Below are positions 24,501 to 32,557 of a stretch of 64,000 nucleotides of DNA, piece by piece. The notes beneath the pieces are model-generated. The model was not told the DNA's origin, did no database searches, and worked only from the letters and a program-made list of their open reading frames with translations. Origin of the DNA: Chitinophaga niastensis (lineage in GTDB: Bacteria > Bacteroidota > Bacteroidia > Chitinophagales > Chitinophagaceae); the NCBI RefSeq assembly GCF_003014755.1, contig NZ_PYAW01000002.1, forward strand, positions 1,178,001 to 1,242,000. Reading direction: 5' to 3'. Made by a program: the position numbers and the translations under genes. Within the stretch, counting starts at the first letter, position 1, and each line of letters begins with the position of its first letter.

Positions 24501-24508
24501 TATTTTTG
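24501..24508 (+). promoter_or_regulatory. Candidate -7 box for the AraC-type regulator gene
   Basis: TATTTTTG matches TAnnTTTG. It rules out the in-frame TTG at 24516 as a translation start because transcription would begin there. Confidence 0.45.
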
Positions 24509-24540
24509 TGCAAATTTGCCACTGTTATCCCATTTAACTG

Positions 24541-24577
24541 TTACACGAGAAGGATTAACATTTATACGAAACGGATT
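24541..24577 (+). promoter_or_regulatory. Direct repeats in the leader of the AraC gene, possible operator
   Basis: Two 16-nt repeats, TTACACGAGAAGGATT (24541-24556) and TTATACGAAACGGATT (24562-24577), agree at 13 of 16 positions and are 21 nt apart, two helical turns. Direct repeats of this spacing are typical AraC-family sites, so autoregulation is suggested. Confidence 0.4.
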
Positions 24578-24581
24578 TTTT

Positions 24582-25580
24582 ATGGGTGTAATAATAATGA
24601 ATGATGCCAAAGATGTTTTGTTAACTGAAGTGTCCCCTTTTTATAAGGAGGGGATCCCATCATGTGGCATTGTTGAGGAAACCCAGGAACTGAATCTTGA
24701 TTTCGGATCGGCAAGTGTGGTGGAATACAGCTTTGACGGTTTTTATATCGCTTCCTGTACTGCCAATGTATACCAAAACATTCATGTTGCTGTGGAGGAT
24801 ATTTCACCCAGGGTGTCGATGTTATTTATGGAGCATGGAGATGTAACTACAAATGTGGCGGGTATTACAGCAGATTTCCGGTTTACTACGCTGGAACATA
24901 ACCTGATGTACACGCCTTATCAGGAAGAATCTGCGATGATAAAGAAGCAGGCAGACATACAGGTTTTCTCGTTGAGTTTTACTCCTGAACGTTTTTTGGA
25001 GTTGGCAGATAATAATGGAAGCGTGTTGGACGGTTTGGCGAATAATGTAGCCCGTAACCGGGCAGCCATGCTGGCCGAAAAGATCAATCCACGTATTACT
25101 CCGCGGATGCGGGCTGTGATGGCGGAAATACGTCAATGTCAGTTCCGGGGCGGCCTTAAAAAGTTATTTCTTCAGTCCAAGGCGATAGAGCTGCTGGCTT
25201 TGCAGTGTGAACAGATAGAAAGCGATACGTCAACGGGTACGCCTGTACGGAACAAAATCTCTCCCCAGGATTTGGAAAGACTATATCATGCCCGGGAGTT
25301 GCTGTTGCAAAACCTGCAACAGCCGCTTAGTTTGGCGCAATTGTCACGTAAGGCAGGGCTGAATGAATTTAAGTTGAAGTCTGGTTTTAGGGCAGTATTT
25401 GATAACACTGTTTTCGGCTATATAAATGACCGGCGGCTGGACCTGGCCCGGGAGCTTCTCCTGGCGGGTAATTGCAGCCTGACCGCGATTGCAGAGGAAG
25501 CTGGTTATTCCTCTCCACAACATTTCAGTAATGCCTTCCGGAAGAAATTTGGTGTGAGCCCGGGTAAGGTAAGGTCGTAG
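24582..25580 (+). CDS. AraC family transcriptional regulator (PchR-like layout)
   Basis: From the ATG at 24582 the protein has 332 residues; the ATG at 24597 is an alternative. The N-terminal part is an unassigned sensor region. The last 100 residues carry two AraC-type helix-turn-helix motifs (LSLAQLSRKAGLNEFKLKSGFRAVF, then LTAIAEEAGYSSPQHFSNAFRKKFGVSPGKVR). The spacing and FKLKSGF wording are like PchR-type regulators, which often control iron-siderophore genes, but no such genes are adjacent. It ends 6 nt before a 106-nt perfect palindrome and converges with the NAD(P)-binding gene. Confidence 0.9.
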   Translation: MGVIIMNDAKDVLLTEVSPFYKEGIPSCGIVEETQELNLDFGSASVVEYSFDGFYIASCTANVYQNIHVAVEDISPRVSMLFMEHGDVTTNVAGITADFRFTTLEHNLMYTPYQEESAMIKKQADIQVFSLSFTPERFLELADNNGSVLDGLANNVARNRAAMLAEKINPRITPRMRAVMAEIRQCQFRGGLKKLFLQSKAIELLALQCEQIESDTSTGTPVRNKISPQDLERLYHARELLLQNLQQPLSLAQLSRKAGLNEFKLKSGFRAVFDNTVFGYINDRRLDLARELLLAGNCSLTAIAEEAGYSSPQHFSNAFRKKFGVSPGKVRS

Positions 25581-25586
25581 TTTGTC

Positions 25587-25692
25587 TTTTCTCCCGATTA
25601 GACTGATTATGCTGATTACCCTGATTTTATTTTTTTAAATCAAAAAAAATAAAATCAGGGTAATCAGCATAATCAGTCTAATCGGGAGAAAA
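25587..25692. repeat. Perfect 50-bp palindrome between convergent genes (bidirectional terminator)
   Basis: Arms 25587-25636 and 25643-25692 are fully complementary over 50 bp around a 6-nt loop. Each end lies 5-6 nt from a stop codon: the AraC stop at 25580 and the NAD(P)-binding gene stop at 25698. It contains CTGATTACCCTGATT-type text like the repeat at 19530. T-runs lie inside the arms on both strands. Confidence 0.9.
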
Positions 25693-25697
25693 AACAA

Positions 25698-26327
25698 TTA
25701 ATACGCCACCGTAAAGCGTTGCTGTATATGCTGTGGTTGCTCTAATTCGTCGATCAATGCGATAGCATAATCCGCAGTAGAAATTTTGCTTTCTCCCTTA
25801 TCGTTAAATACTACCTGGTCATTACCCAAACGGTATTTGCCTGTACGCTCACCTGGAGCAATCATCATGGCGGGGCTAAGAACGGTCCAGTCCAGTTCTT
25901 TAGTTTGCTTAATTACATGGAAAGCGTCACGGGTAGCGGAGGCGCCGGCTTTCCATTCAGCAGGAAATTCGGGCGTATCCAGTAATTGTACACCGGGGGC
26001 TATATCCAGGCTACCAGCACCGCCTACAGCAAGGAATCTTTTTATACCTGCTTTTTTAGCACCGTTGATAATAGCATGTATTGCTTTCACGTAAGTAGCG
26101 GAATCGTGGGAGTTGTAAGCACTGATCACAGCTTCGTTACCAACTAACAGCGTAGCTATTTCTGCCTCGTTAGTGGCTTCTCCTTTTTTAATGGTAAGGT
26201 GTGCATGTTTGATGTCAATTTTTTCCGGGTTACGAACAATAGCGGTTACCTGATGTCCTCTGTTTAATGCTTCATTTAAGATAGCGGAACCTATGAATCC
26301 TGATGCGCCGATGATAGCTACTTTCAT
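25698..26327 (-). CDS. NAD(P)-binding protein, NmrA/YwnB-like (atypical SDR)
   Basis: The 209-residue protein opens with the nucleotide-binding GASGFIG (residues 7-13) of a Rossmann fold and continues as a small atypical short-chain dehydrogenase (FLAVGGAGSLDI, then WTVLSPAMMIAPGERTGKYRLG). Such proteins bind NAD(P)H and may reduce small molecules or sense redox state. It has its own promoter with an operator identical to the one before the Rrf2 gene at 50588, so it is probably controlled by that Rrf2 regulator, 24 kb away. It ends near the perfect palindrome shared with the AraC gene. Confidence 0.9.
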   Translation of the reverse strand: MKVAIIGASGFIGSAILNEALNRGHQVTAIVRNPEKIDIKHAHLTIKKGEATNEAEIATLLVGNEAVISAYNSHDSATYVKAIHAIINGAKKAGIKRFLAVGGAGSLDIAPGVQLLDTPEFPAEWKAGASATRDAFHVIKQTKELDWTVLSPAMMIAPGERTGKYRLGNDQVVFNDKGESKISTADYAIALIDELEQPQHIQQRFTVAY

Positions 26328-26435
26328 GTTTTTAGTTTTATGTGATGTTATTATTACAGCCTTTACTGACTGATTGTTTTAATTGTTATAAAAAATATTA
26401 CAGTTATTAAGATAAAAAATACAGATCGTTTTAAT

Positions 26436-26456
26436 CTGTAATAAAATTAATTACAG
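26436..26456 (-). promoter_or_regulatory. Rrf2-type operator, copy 1 (NAD(P)-binding gene)
   Basis: The perfect dyad CTGTAAT-N7-ATTACAG at 26436-26456 is the same as the dyad at 50588-50608 in arms, spacer length and distance to the -7 box. Confidence 0.75.
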
Positions 26457-26458
26457 TA

Positions 26459-26488
26459 CAAATGTAGGAAAGATATTTTAATCTCCAA
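26459..26488 (-). promoter_or_regulatory. Promoter of the NAD(P)-binding gene
   Basis: On the minus strand TTG (26486-26488), 19 nt, then TACATTTG (26459-26466) fits the Bacteroidota consensus exactly. The operator begins 2 nt downstream of the -7 box, covering the transcription start. Confidence 0.75.
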
Positions 26489-26499
26489 ATTTAAAACTG

Positions 26500-26540
26500 T
26501 GATTTTTATGGTTTATATGATGCTCCTGATGTGCGAAGAG
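26500..26540 (+). repeat. Degenerate fragment of the 19530-type repeat
   Basis: About 33 of 41 positions match the left end of the long repeat at 19530 (TGATTTTTATGG...CCTGATGTGCGAAGA versus TGATTTTTATGA...CCTGATGAGCGAAGA). No second arm is present. Confidence 0.5.
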
Positions 26541-26567
26541 GGGGAGCAGAGGAGGTGTTGTGTATTT

Positions 26568-26614
26568 AAAAGCGAAGTCCCGTAAGGGTTTTAGCCAAAC
26601 GGGACTTCACTTTT
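26568..26614 (-). terminator. Hairpin after the membrane pyrophosphatase gene
   Basis: Arms 26568-26583 and 26599-26614 pair over 16 positions with one or two mismatches. The U-run on the minus strand follows the stem, about 11 nt past the stop at 26626. Confidence 0.75.
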
Positions 26615-26625
26615 ATATTAATAAT

Positions 26626-28833
26626 TTATTTTTTCAGCAGAGAAGCGGTGGCCTTGGCACTGATTGTTTTAGCCGGAGGATTTACCATTTCTGTTTTCGC
26701 AGTTGGAGGAGGTACATCCTTGGTATGAAATCTTTCGGCCAGGGTGGGTGCAATTACCAATGATACAATTGACATCAGTTTGATGAGAATGTTCATAGAC
26801 GGGCCGGAAGTATCTTTAAAAGGATCACCTACGGTATCACCGGTTACAGAAGCTTTATGCGGCTCAGACTTTTTATAAAAGGTTTCACCATTGATTTCTA
26901 CACCTTTTTCGAATGATTTTTTTGCATTATCCCAGGCGCCACCGGCGTTGTTCTGGAAAAGCCCCATCAGTACACCGCTCACGGTAGCACCAGCGAGGAA
27001 GCCGCCTAATACTTCAGGACCTGCAATAAAACCAACCAGTAAAGGAGTGATCAGCGCAATAGCGCCCGGCAGCATCATTTCACGGATAGATGCCTTTGTG
27101 GAAATAGCCACACATTTATCATATTCCGGTTTGCCGGTACCTTCCATAATGCCCGGTATTTCACGGAACTGCCGGCGCACTTCTTCCACCATAGCCATGG
27201 CAGCACGACCTACGGCTGCTATCGCCAGAGAGGAGAATATGAACGGAATCATGCCGCCGATAAATAAACCGGCCAGTACATTCGCTTTATAAATGTCGAT
27301 ACCTTTGATACCCACTACACCAACAAAGGCAGCAAATAAAGCCAGTGCTGTTAATGCAGCAGAAGCAATCGCAAAACCTTTACCTGTTGCGGCAGTTGTA
27401 TTACCTACTGCATCCAGTATATCTGTTTTCTCGCGCACATCTTTAGGGAGTTCGCTCATTTCAGCGATACCACCGGCATTATCGGCAATTGGTCCAAACG
27501 CATCGATAGCCAGCTGCATAGCAGTGGTAGCCATCATACCGGCAGCAGCAATAGCCACACCATATAATCCTGCCAGTTCAAAAGAGCCGGCAATACCAGC
27601 TGCCAGCACCAGGATAGGCAGTGCAGTGGATTCCATCCCTACAGACAAACCACCAATAATATTGGTAGCTGCACCGGTAGCTGATTGACGAATGATGGAT
27701 TTAACCGGGCGTTTGCCCATAGCAGTATAATATTCTGTAATAATGCTGATAATGGTACCTACTGCGAGGCCCACCATAATGGCGCCAAATACCTGGTCCC
27801 TTGTGAAAGCATGATCGCGTAAGACCATCGCACTATCAGGCAGGATCCAGTTTACCAGGAAATAGGCAACAATAGCTGTGAGCACAATAGAGCCCCAGTT
27901 ACCCATATTCAGGGCTTTCTGTACTACACTTGTACTTAAGCCTGATTTATCGTTAATCCGCACAAACAAAGTACCTATCATGGAAAAGATGATACCGGCA
28001 CCGGCAATGATCATAGGCAGCAGAATGGGAGCAATACCACCAAAAGAGTCATGGGAAACGGTTTCAGAACCCAGTACCATGGTAGCTAACACGGTAGCCA
28101 CATAGGAGCCGAATAAATCTGCGCCCATACCAGCCACATCACCCACATTGTCACCAACGTTATCTGCAATGGTGGCGGGATTGCGGGGATCATCTTCCGG
28201 AATACCTGCTTCTACTTTACCTACCAGATCAGCACCTACATCGGCTGCTTTGGTATAGATACCACCGCCTACACGCGCAAACAGCGCAATGCTTTCTGCA
28301 CCTAATGAAAAACCAGTGAGTACTTCAATGGTCTTAATCATTTCCGGTGTATTGGCAGTCGCACCAAAATAAGATTGTAATATGATAAACAAGGAACCCA
28401 GCCCCAATACTGCGAGGCCAGCCACTCCCATACCCATTACAGAACCACCTGTAAAAGATACCTGCAATGCTTTTGCCAGGCTTGTACGTGCTGCGTGTGC
28501 TGTGCGTACATTTGCTTTGGTGGCTATTTTCATGCCTATGAACCCTGCAGTAGCGGAAAATACAGCGCCTACAATAAAGGCCAGGGCTATAAACCAATGA
28601 GAGTTTGCATGTGAAGCGCCCATGTATCCTAATAACAGGGCGGCAATAATTACGAAGTAAATAAGGACTTTATACTCAGCTTTCAAAAATGCCATAGCGC
28701 CTTCAGCAATGTGCTGAGCTATTTCTTTCATTTTTTCATTGCCTGCCTCCTGGCGTGTAACCCAGGCGCTTCGGACAGCGGTAAATATCAAAGCCAATAC
28801 TCCAAAACAGGGAACTAGATAGACTATATTCAT
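26626..28833 (-). CDS. hppA: Membrane-bound ion-translocating pyrophosphatase (K+-dependent type)
   Basis: The 735-residue polytopic protein hydrolyses pyrophosphate and pumps H+ and/or Na+ across the inner membrane. The family signature is clear: [20 protein letters not shown], then [31 protein letters not shown] (named by its ends), with acidic residues that bind Mg-PPi. Near residue 476 the motif NTTAATGKG has Ala and Gly where K+-independent enzymes have Lys and Thr, which predicts K+ dependence. The coupling ion cannot be decided from this alone. It has a good promoter (28863-28891) and a hairpin terminator, so it is monocistronic. Confidence 0.97.
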   Translation of the reverse strand: MNIVYLVPCFGVLALIFTAVRSAWVTRQEAGNEKMKEIAQHIAEGAMAFLKAEYKVLIYFVIIAALLLGYMGASHANSHWFIALAFIVGAVFSATAGFIGMKIATKANVRTAHAARTSLAKALQVSFTGGSVMGMGVAGLAVLGLGSLFIILQSYFGATANTPEMIKTIEVLTGFSLGAESIALFARVGGGIYTKAADVGADLVGKVEAGIPEDDPRNPATIADNVGDNVGDVAGMGADLFGSYVATVLATMVLGSETVSHDSFGGIAPILLPMIIAGAGIIFSMIGTLFVRINDKSGLSTSVVQKALNMGNWGSIVLTAIVAYFLVNWILPDSAMVLRDHAFTRDQVFGAIMVGLAVGTIISIITEYYTAMGKRPVKSIIRQSATGAATNIIGGLSVGMESTALPILVLAAGIAGSFELAGLYGVAIAAAGMMATTAMQLAIDAFGPIADNAGGIAEMSELPKDVREKTDILDAVGNTTAATGKGFAIASAALTALALFAAFVGVVGIKGIDIYKANVLAGLFIGGMIPFIFSSLAIAAVGRAAMAMVEEVRRQFREIPGIMEGTGKPEYDKCVAISTKASIREMMLPGAIALITPLLVGFIAGPEVLGGFLAGATVSGVLMGLFQNNAGGAWDNAKKSFEKGVEINGETFYKKSEPHKASVTGDTVGDPFKDTSGPSMNILIKLMSIVSLVIAPTLAERFHTKDVPPPTAKTEMVNPPAKTISAKATASLLKK

Positions 28834-28862
28834 GTAAGCGAAATTTATAAATACGTGGTTGA

Positions 28863-28891
28863 CAAAAATAACTTATTAATTAAAATATCAA
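28863..28891 (-). promoter_or_regulatory. Promoter of the pyrophosphatase gene
   Basis: On the minus strand TTG (28889-28891), 18 nt, then TATTTTTG (28863-28870) matches the Bacteroidota consensus. It lies 30 nt upstream of the ATG. Confidence 0.65.
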
Positions 28892-28941
28892 AAGATTCCA
28901 AAAAGTATTTCAAATGAATATAAAACATAAATTAATAATTG

Positions 28942-28971
28942 TGTGTGTAATAAATAAAATTATTACACACA
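28942..28971 (-). terminator. Hairpin after the nnr gene
   Basis: A 12-bp stem (tgtgtgtaata plus one pair, with its complement) has a 6-nt loop. It lies 45 nt past the nnr stop at 29016. The T-tract is weak. Confidence 0.55.
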
Positions 28972-29015
28972 TCCACCATGGATAAGTATTTCAGATTGAA
29001 AAAATCACATGCATA

Positions 29016-30533
29016 TCAGAGGCCTTCCTGAAAAGCCTTACCAAGATAGGAGATAATATCACTAGCAGTCATGGCCTCCTGCGAAAGATGCGCAGCGGCA
29101 AGGTCCCCTGCAAAACCATGTAGCCAGGTTCCTAACAGTACTGCTGCTTTAGGGGCATAATCCTGGGCCAGCAAACCGGTTAATATACCGGTTAATACAT
29201 CGCCGCTGCCGCCGGTAGCCATGCCGGGATTACCAGTGTTATTAAAATATACAGCGCCGTCAGGACAGGCAATAGCTGTATATCTGCCTTTGAGTAAAAT
29301 GTAGATTTGCAGCTTTACGGCTTGTTTCGATAACAGCTCCAGTCGCTCCACATCATTGGTGGTAGCACCAAACAAACGTTCAAACTCTTTGGGGTGAGGG
29401 GTCAGGATAGAACCTGCCGGTATCTTATATAACAGGTACGGATATACGGACAATAGGTTCAATGCATCGGCATCTATTACCATCGGGCGCGGAAAGGCTT
29501 CCAGCAACAGTTCCATTGAGCGGGCGGTAACAGGTTGTGTACCCAGTCCCGGACCAATTCCTATTGTTTTGTAACTACTGGCATCTATACTACTGTGAAA
29601 GTGCGTATTGTAGTCGGTTCCCTCGTCAGTAATGCACATGGCACAGGGCTCACTGATTTGCATGATCTGGTAGCCGGATTGTGGCACATGGCAGGAGAGC
29701 AGCCCTACGCCGGCGTGTAAACAGGCTTTGGCACTCAATATGGCTGCACCCATTTTGCCATAGCTGCCAGCTATCAGCAGGGCATGGCCATAGGTACCCT
29801 TATGTGCAAAAGGATCACGCGGCTGGTAAATGGTGCGCATCATTTCCTTGTCGGAAAGGTGATAGCGTGCAGGCGTATGCGTTATATATTCCGGATGCAA
29901 TCCAATTGGCAGAATATGTACCTGGCCTGGAAAAGCAGCGTTTTCCGGTAATAGAAAAGCCAGCTTATAAAATTCAAAGCTCAGGGTATGATGTGCCTGT
30001 ACAACCGGTGCATGACGGGAACTTACATCTGCCATCAGGCCGGAAGGCATGTCTATGGCTATTATCGGATGCTTGTGGTGTTGGTCGTTTATTTGATGAA
30101 TGATACCTGCTACCCAACCTTCTATTGGTTTGTTGATGCCGGTACCAATGATGGCATCAACTATTACAGCGTTGGCCGGCAATGCGGGGAAGTCGGTGAT
30201 ATAACCAATTTCGTATAGGCTTGAGGGGGAGTGTTTCTGTAATGCTTGTAGCTGGAGAATATGATCAGGGCTTGCTTTGCTGCTGTTTTGTACGATACCC
30301 ACACTAACGGTATAGCCTTGTTGCTGGAGCATGCGGGCAATCACCAGTCCATCTCCACCATTGTTTCCTTTCCCGCAAAAAATATAAATGGGATGTTGTT
30401 GCGAATAATGTTCTCCAATCCATGCCGCACATTTGCCGGCTGCCCTTTCCATCAGTTGAGGGCTGCTTATTGGCTCATTTTTTATCGTAAAGGCATCCGC
30501 CTCTCTGATTTGTGCAGCAGTGAAGATCTTCAT
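29016..30533 (-). CDS. nnr: Bifunctional NAD(P)H-hydrate epimerase / ADP-dependent NAD(P)H-hydrate dehydratase
   Basis: From the ATG at 30533 the protein is 505 residues and fuses two repair enzymes that restore damaged NADHX/NADPHX. The N-terminal epimerase (about 1-215) shows CGKGNNGGDGLVIARML and VDAIIGTGINKP. The C-terminal dehydratase (about 225-500, ribokinase-like) shows HKGTYGHALLIAGSYGKMGAA, the LTPHPKEFERLFG motif and NTGNPGMATGGSGDVLTG. The frame is open 19 codons upstream, but MKIFTAAQIREAD is the family start. It stands alone between two hairpins. Confidence 0.95.
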   Translation of the reverse strand: MKIFTAAQIREADAFTIKNEPISSPQLMERAAGKCAAWIGEHYSQQHPIYIFCGKGNNGGDGLVIARMLQQQGYTVSVGIVQNSSKASPDHILQLQALQKHSPSSLYEIGYITDFPALPANAVIVDAIIGTGINKPIEGWVAGIIHQINDQHHKHPIIAIDMPSGLMADVSSRHAPVVQAHHTLSFEFYKLAFLLPENAAFPGQVHILPIGLHPEYITHTPARYHLSDKEMMRTIYQPRDPFAHKGTYGHALLIAGSYGKMGAAILSAKACLHAGVGLLSCHVPQSGYQIMQISEPCAMCITDEGTDYNTHFHSSIDASSYKTIGIGPGLGTQPVTARSMELLLEAFPRPMVIDADALNLLSVYPYLLYKIPAGSILTPHPKEFERLFGATTNDVERLELLSKQAVKLQIYILLKGRYTAIACPDGAVYFNNTGNPGMATGGSGDVLTGILTGLLAQDYAPKAAVLLGTWLHGFAGDLAAAHLSQEAMTASDIISYLGKAFQEGL

Positions 30534-30579
30534 GTTCGATAGTTGTACACTAAAATACTCCAAAATAAGGAACATAAAA

Positions 30580-30610
30580 AAACGGATCATGCTTGCCTCA
30601 TGATCCGTTT
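30580..30610 (-). terminator. Rho-independent terminator of the small beta-barrel gene
   Basis: An 11-bp perfect stem (aaacggatcat / atgatccgttt) with a 9-nt loop is followed on the minus strand by a U-run. It lies just past the stop at 30628. Confidence 0.9.
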
Positions 30611-30627
30611 ATAATAATGGTGGCTGC

Positions 30628-31161
30628 CTATTTAAAAGTAAATCTGGCAGACACACCGCCGATCTCTTCACCCATGTAGTTGGTGGGTCCAACAAATTGT
30701 ACATAAGGCTTCAGATCGGCACTGATGTTTAAAGGAATTTTTTTGAAGGTATACTCAATACCGATGATACCATCCAGTCCGGGAGAAACATAAGCACCCT
30801 TACCTTTGTCTACATAACGATCCCAATCGTAATCGCGACGGTCGTAAATACCAACATGTACACCACCACCGGCATACATTGTCAACTCAGGCAAACCTAT
30901 ATTCCAGTTGTATTCGTACAAACCGGTGAAAGTAACGTTGTTGTTGTGTTCGTGGTTGGTAGTTACCAGGCCTTCAATGGCATGAGGGCCCTGTATAAAA
31001 TGTTTAACAGTGAACCCAACTATCCATGGATTCAGGCGAATACCCAAAGCGGTGTTGTAGTTCGCTGGATCGTTGCTGCTACGGTAATTGCTTCTTTTCT
31101 GCGCGTTCGCCTGGATTGCCACCATGGCAATCAGCGTAAAAAGTAACACGACTTTTTTCAT
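30628..31161 (-). CDS. Small outer membrane beta-barrel protein
   Basis: From the ATG at 31161 the product has 177 residues with a signal peptide (about 1-20, ANAQ). It then shows alternating hydrophobic/polar strands (ALGIRLNPWIVGFTVKHF, LTMYAGGGVHVGIYD, ISADLKPYVQFVG) and ends in an aromatic residue region (VSARFTFK). This fits an 8- to 10-stranded outer membrane barrel. Function is unknown. The 30 codons upstream of the chosen start are not signal-like. It lies 86 nt after nhaA on the same strand, so it may be read through from it or have its own promoter. Confidence 0.75.
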   Translation of the reverse strand: MKKVVLLFTLIAMVAIQANAQKRSNYRSSNDPANYNTALGIRLNPWIVGFTVKHFIQGPHAIEGLVTTNHEHNNNVTFTGLYEYNWNIGLPELTMYAGGGVHVGIYDRRDYDWDRYVDKGKGAYVSPGLDGIIGIEYTFKKIPLNISADLKPYVQFVGPTNYMGEEIGGVSARFTFK

Positions 31162-31247
31162 AGATGATGCTATTTTGGTACTTAAAAAATATGCGTTAGT
31201 AACGTTGGCTGTTCTCTCCAAAGTATAAATGAACGACGAAATTACAT

Positions 31248-32459
31248 TCACGGCAGCTTTACAATAACAATGCCAACCGGCTTCTGCAAGCGCAGAAAAA
31301 TAAATCCGGCAAGGCCTGCTATCAGCGAAGCGGCAATTACAGAGATGATAGCAATGATTTGTATGTCCCGCTCCACATAAGCCAGTGAAGCAATGAAAAT
31401 AGACATGGTAAAGCCTATGCCCGCTATTAATCCTACGCCCAATAGCTGTAACCAGCCTGATTTTGAGGGGAGTGTCGCCAGTTTTAGCTTTACTGCTACA
31501 AAAGATAAGGTGAAGATGCCCAGTGGCTTGCCTATAACCAGACCAGCAATAACGCCATAGCTGATGTTATTGTGCAATACGCCCCAAATATCCGATGGTA
31601 GCTGTATTGCAGTGTTGGCTAGTGCAAAAACGGGCATGATAATAAAATTTACGGGATGATGCAGGCTGTGTACCAGGTCTGAAATTTTTTCCTGAGGGAT
31701 ACAAAAAGCCAGCAATACACCGGCAATAGTAGCATGCACTCCGGAGTTGAAAAGGCAATACCATAGTATGATGCCGGGAATGAAATAAAATATCAGCCGT
31801 TGTACTTTAAAAAAATTCAGGAGCAAAGGGATTAAAAATACTGCGCCACCTATCAGCAAATATTTTATTTCCAGGTGGGGAGTATAAAAGATGGCAATTG
31901 TGAGGATAGCCCCCAGATCATCGATGATGGCGAGCGCCATCAGAAATATTTTTAAACCTACGGGTACTCTTCTGCCGAGTAAAGATAAAATACCCAGTGA
32001 AAAGGCAATATCGGTGGCCATGGGAATGCCCCAGCCCTCTGTATAAGCAGAGTTTTTAGTAAAGAAGGTGAAGATGAGCGCCGGAAATAGCATACCGCCA
32101 ATGGCTGCCAGCACGGGTAATATTGATTTACGGAAGGATGAAAGTTCACCAACCGTCACCTCGCGTTTTATTTCCATGCCCACCAGGAAAAAGAATAACA
32201 CCATCATTCCATCGTTTATCCATAACAGGTAGGAGTTAGGGAGATGTAAAGCATGGTATTGATAGTGATGTCCGCCGGCCGGATCAAATAATGTATTCCA
32301 GAAGCCCACATAATTTTCCTGCACACCAGCATTAGCCAGTACCATAGATGCAATGGTGCATACAATGAGTACAATACCAACTGCACGGCTATCTTTAATG
32401 AAAGTGTGAATCGGAGATAGTAGTGTTTTTCGGATTATTTGGATAGAGCCCTTGATCAC
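31248..32459 (-). CDS. nhaA: Na+/H+ antiporter NhaA
   Basis: The 403-residue membrane protein carries the NhaA hallmarks: MATDIAFSLG with the conserved Asp of helix IV and IIDDLGAILTIA with the adjacent Asp pair of helix V that binds Na+ or H+. It has about 11-12 hydrophobic segments. The protein exports Na+ in exchange for H+ and keeps cell pH and sodium in balance. The start at 32459 (MIKGSIQIIRK) gives the usual short amphipathic N-terminus. It follows the long hairpin at 32488-32548, which separates it from the OstA-like gene. Confidence 0.97.
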   Translation of the reverse strand: MIKGSIQIIRKTLLSPIHTFIKDSRAVGIVLIVCTIASMVLANAGVQENYVGFWNTLFDPAGGHHYQYHALHLPNSYLLWINDGMMVLFFFLVGMEIKREVTVGELSSFRKSILPVLAAIGGMLFPALIFTFFTKNSAYTEGWGIPMATDIAFSLGILSLLGRRVPVGLKIFLMALAIIDDLGAILTIAIFYTPHLEIKYLLIGGAVFLIPLLLNFFKVQRLIFYFIPGIILWYCLFNSGVHATIAGVLLAFCIPQEKISDLVHSLHHPVNFIIMPVFALANTAIQLPSDIWGVLHNNISYGVIAGLVIGKPLGIFTLSFVAVKLKLATLPSKSGWLQLLGVGLIAGIGFTMSIFIASLAYVERDIQIIAIISVIAASLIAGLAGFIFLRLQKPVGIVIVKLP

Positions 32460-32487
32460 AGCGTTTGGTTTAGGTGAGAAAATAAAA

Positions 32488-32548
32488 AGAGATTTGAATA
32501 TCCAGGCGTTTAATTATAATAATTAAATGCCTGGATATTCAAATCTCT
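32488..32548 (-). terminator. Long hairpin after the OstA-like gene
   Basis: Arms of 29 nt (32488-32516 and 32520-32548) pair with only one mismatch (a possible G:U) around a 3-nt loop. It lies 9 nt past the stop of the OstA-like gene and 29 nt before the nhaA start. Confidence 0.8.
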
Positions 32549-32557
32549 AAAGTGGTA

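Noticed and set aside
24516..24581. TTG at 24516 as the start of the AraC regulator
   Set aside because: It lies only 8 nt downstream of a -7 promoter box, so it would be at the transcription start; the ATG at 24582 is more plausible.
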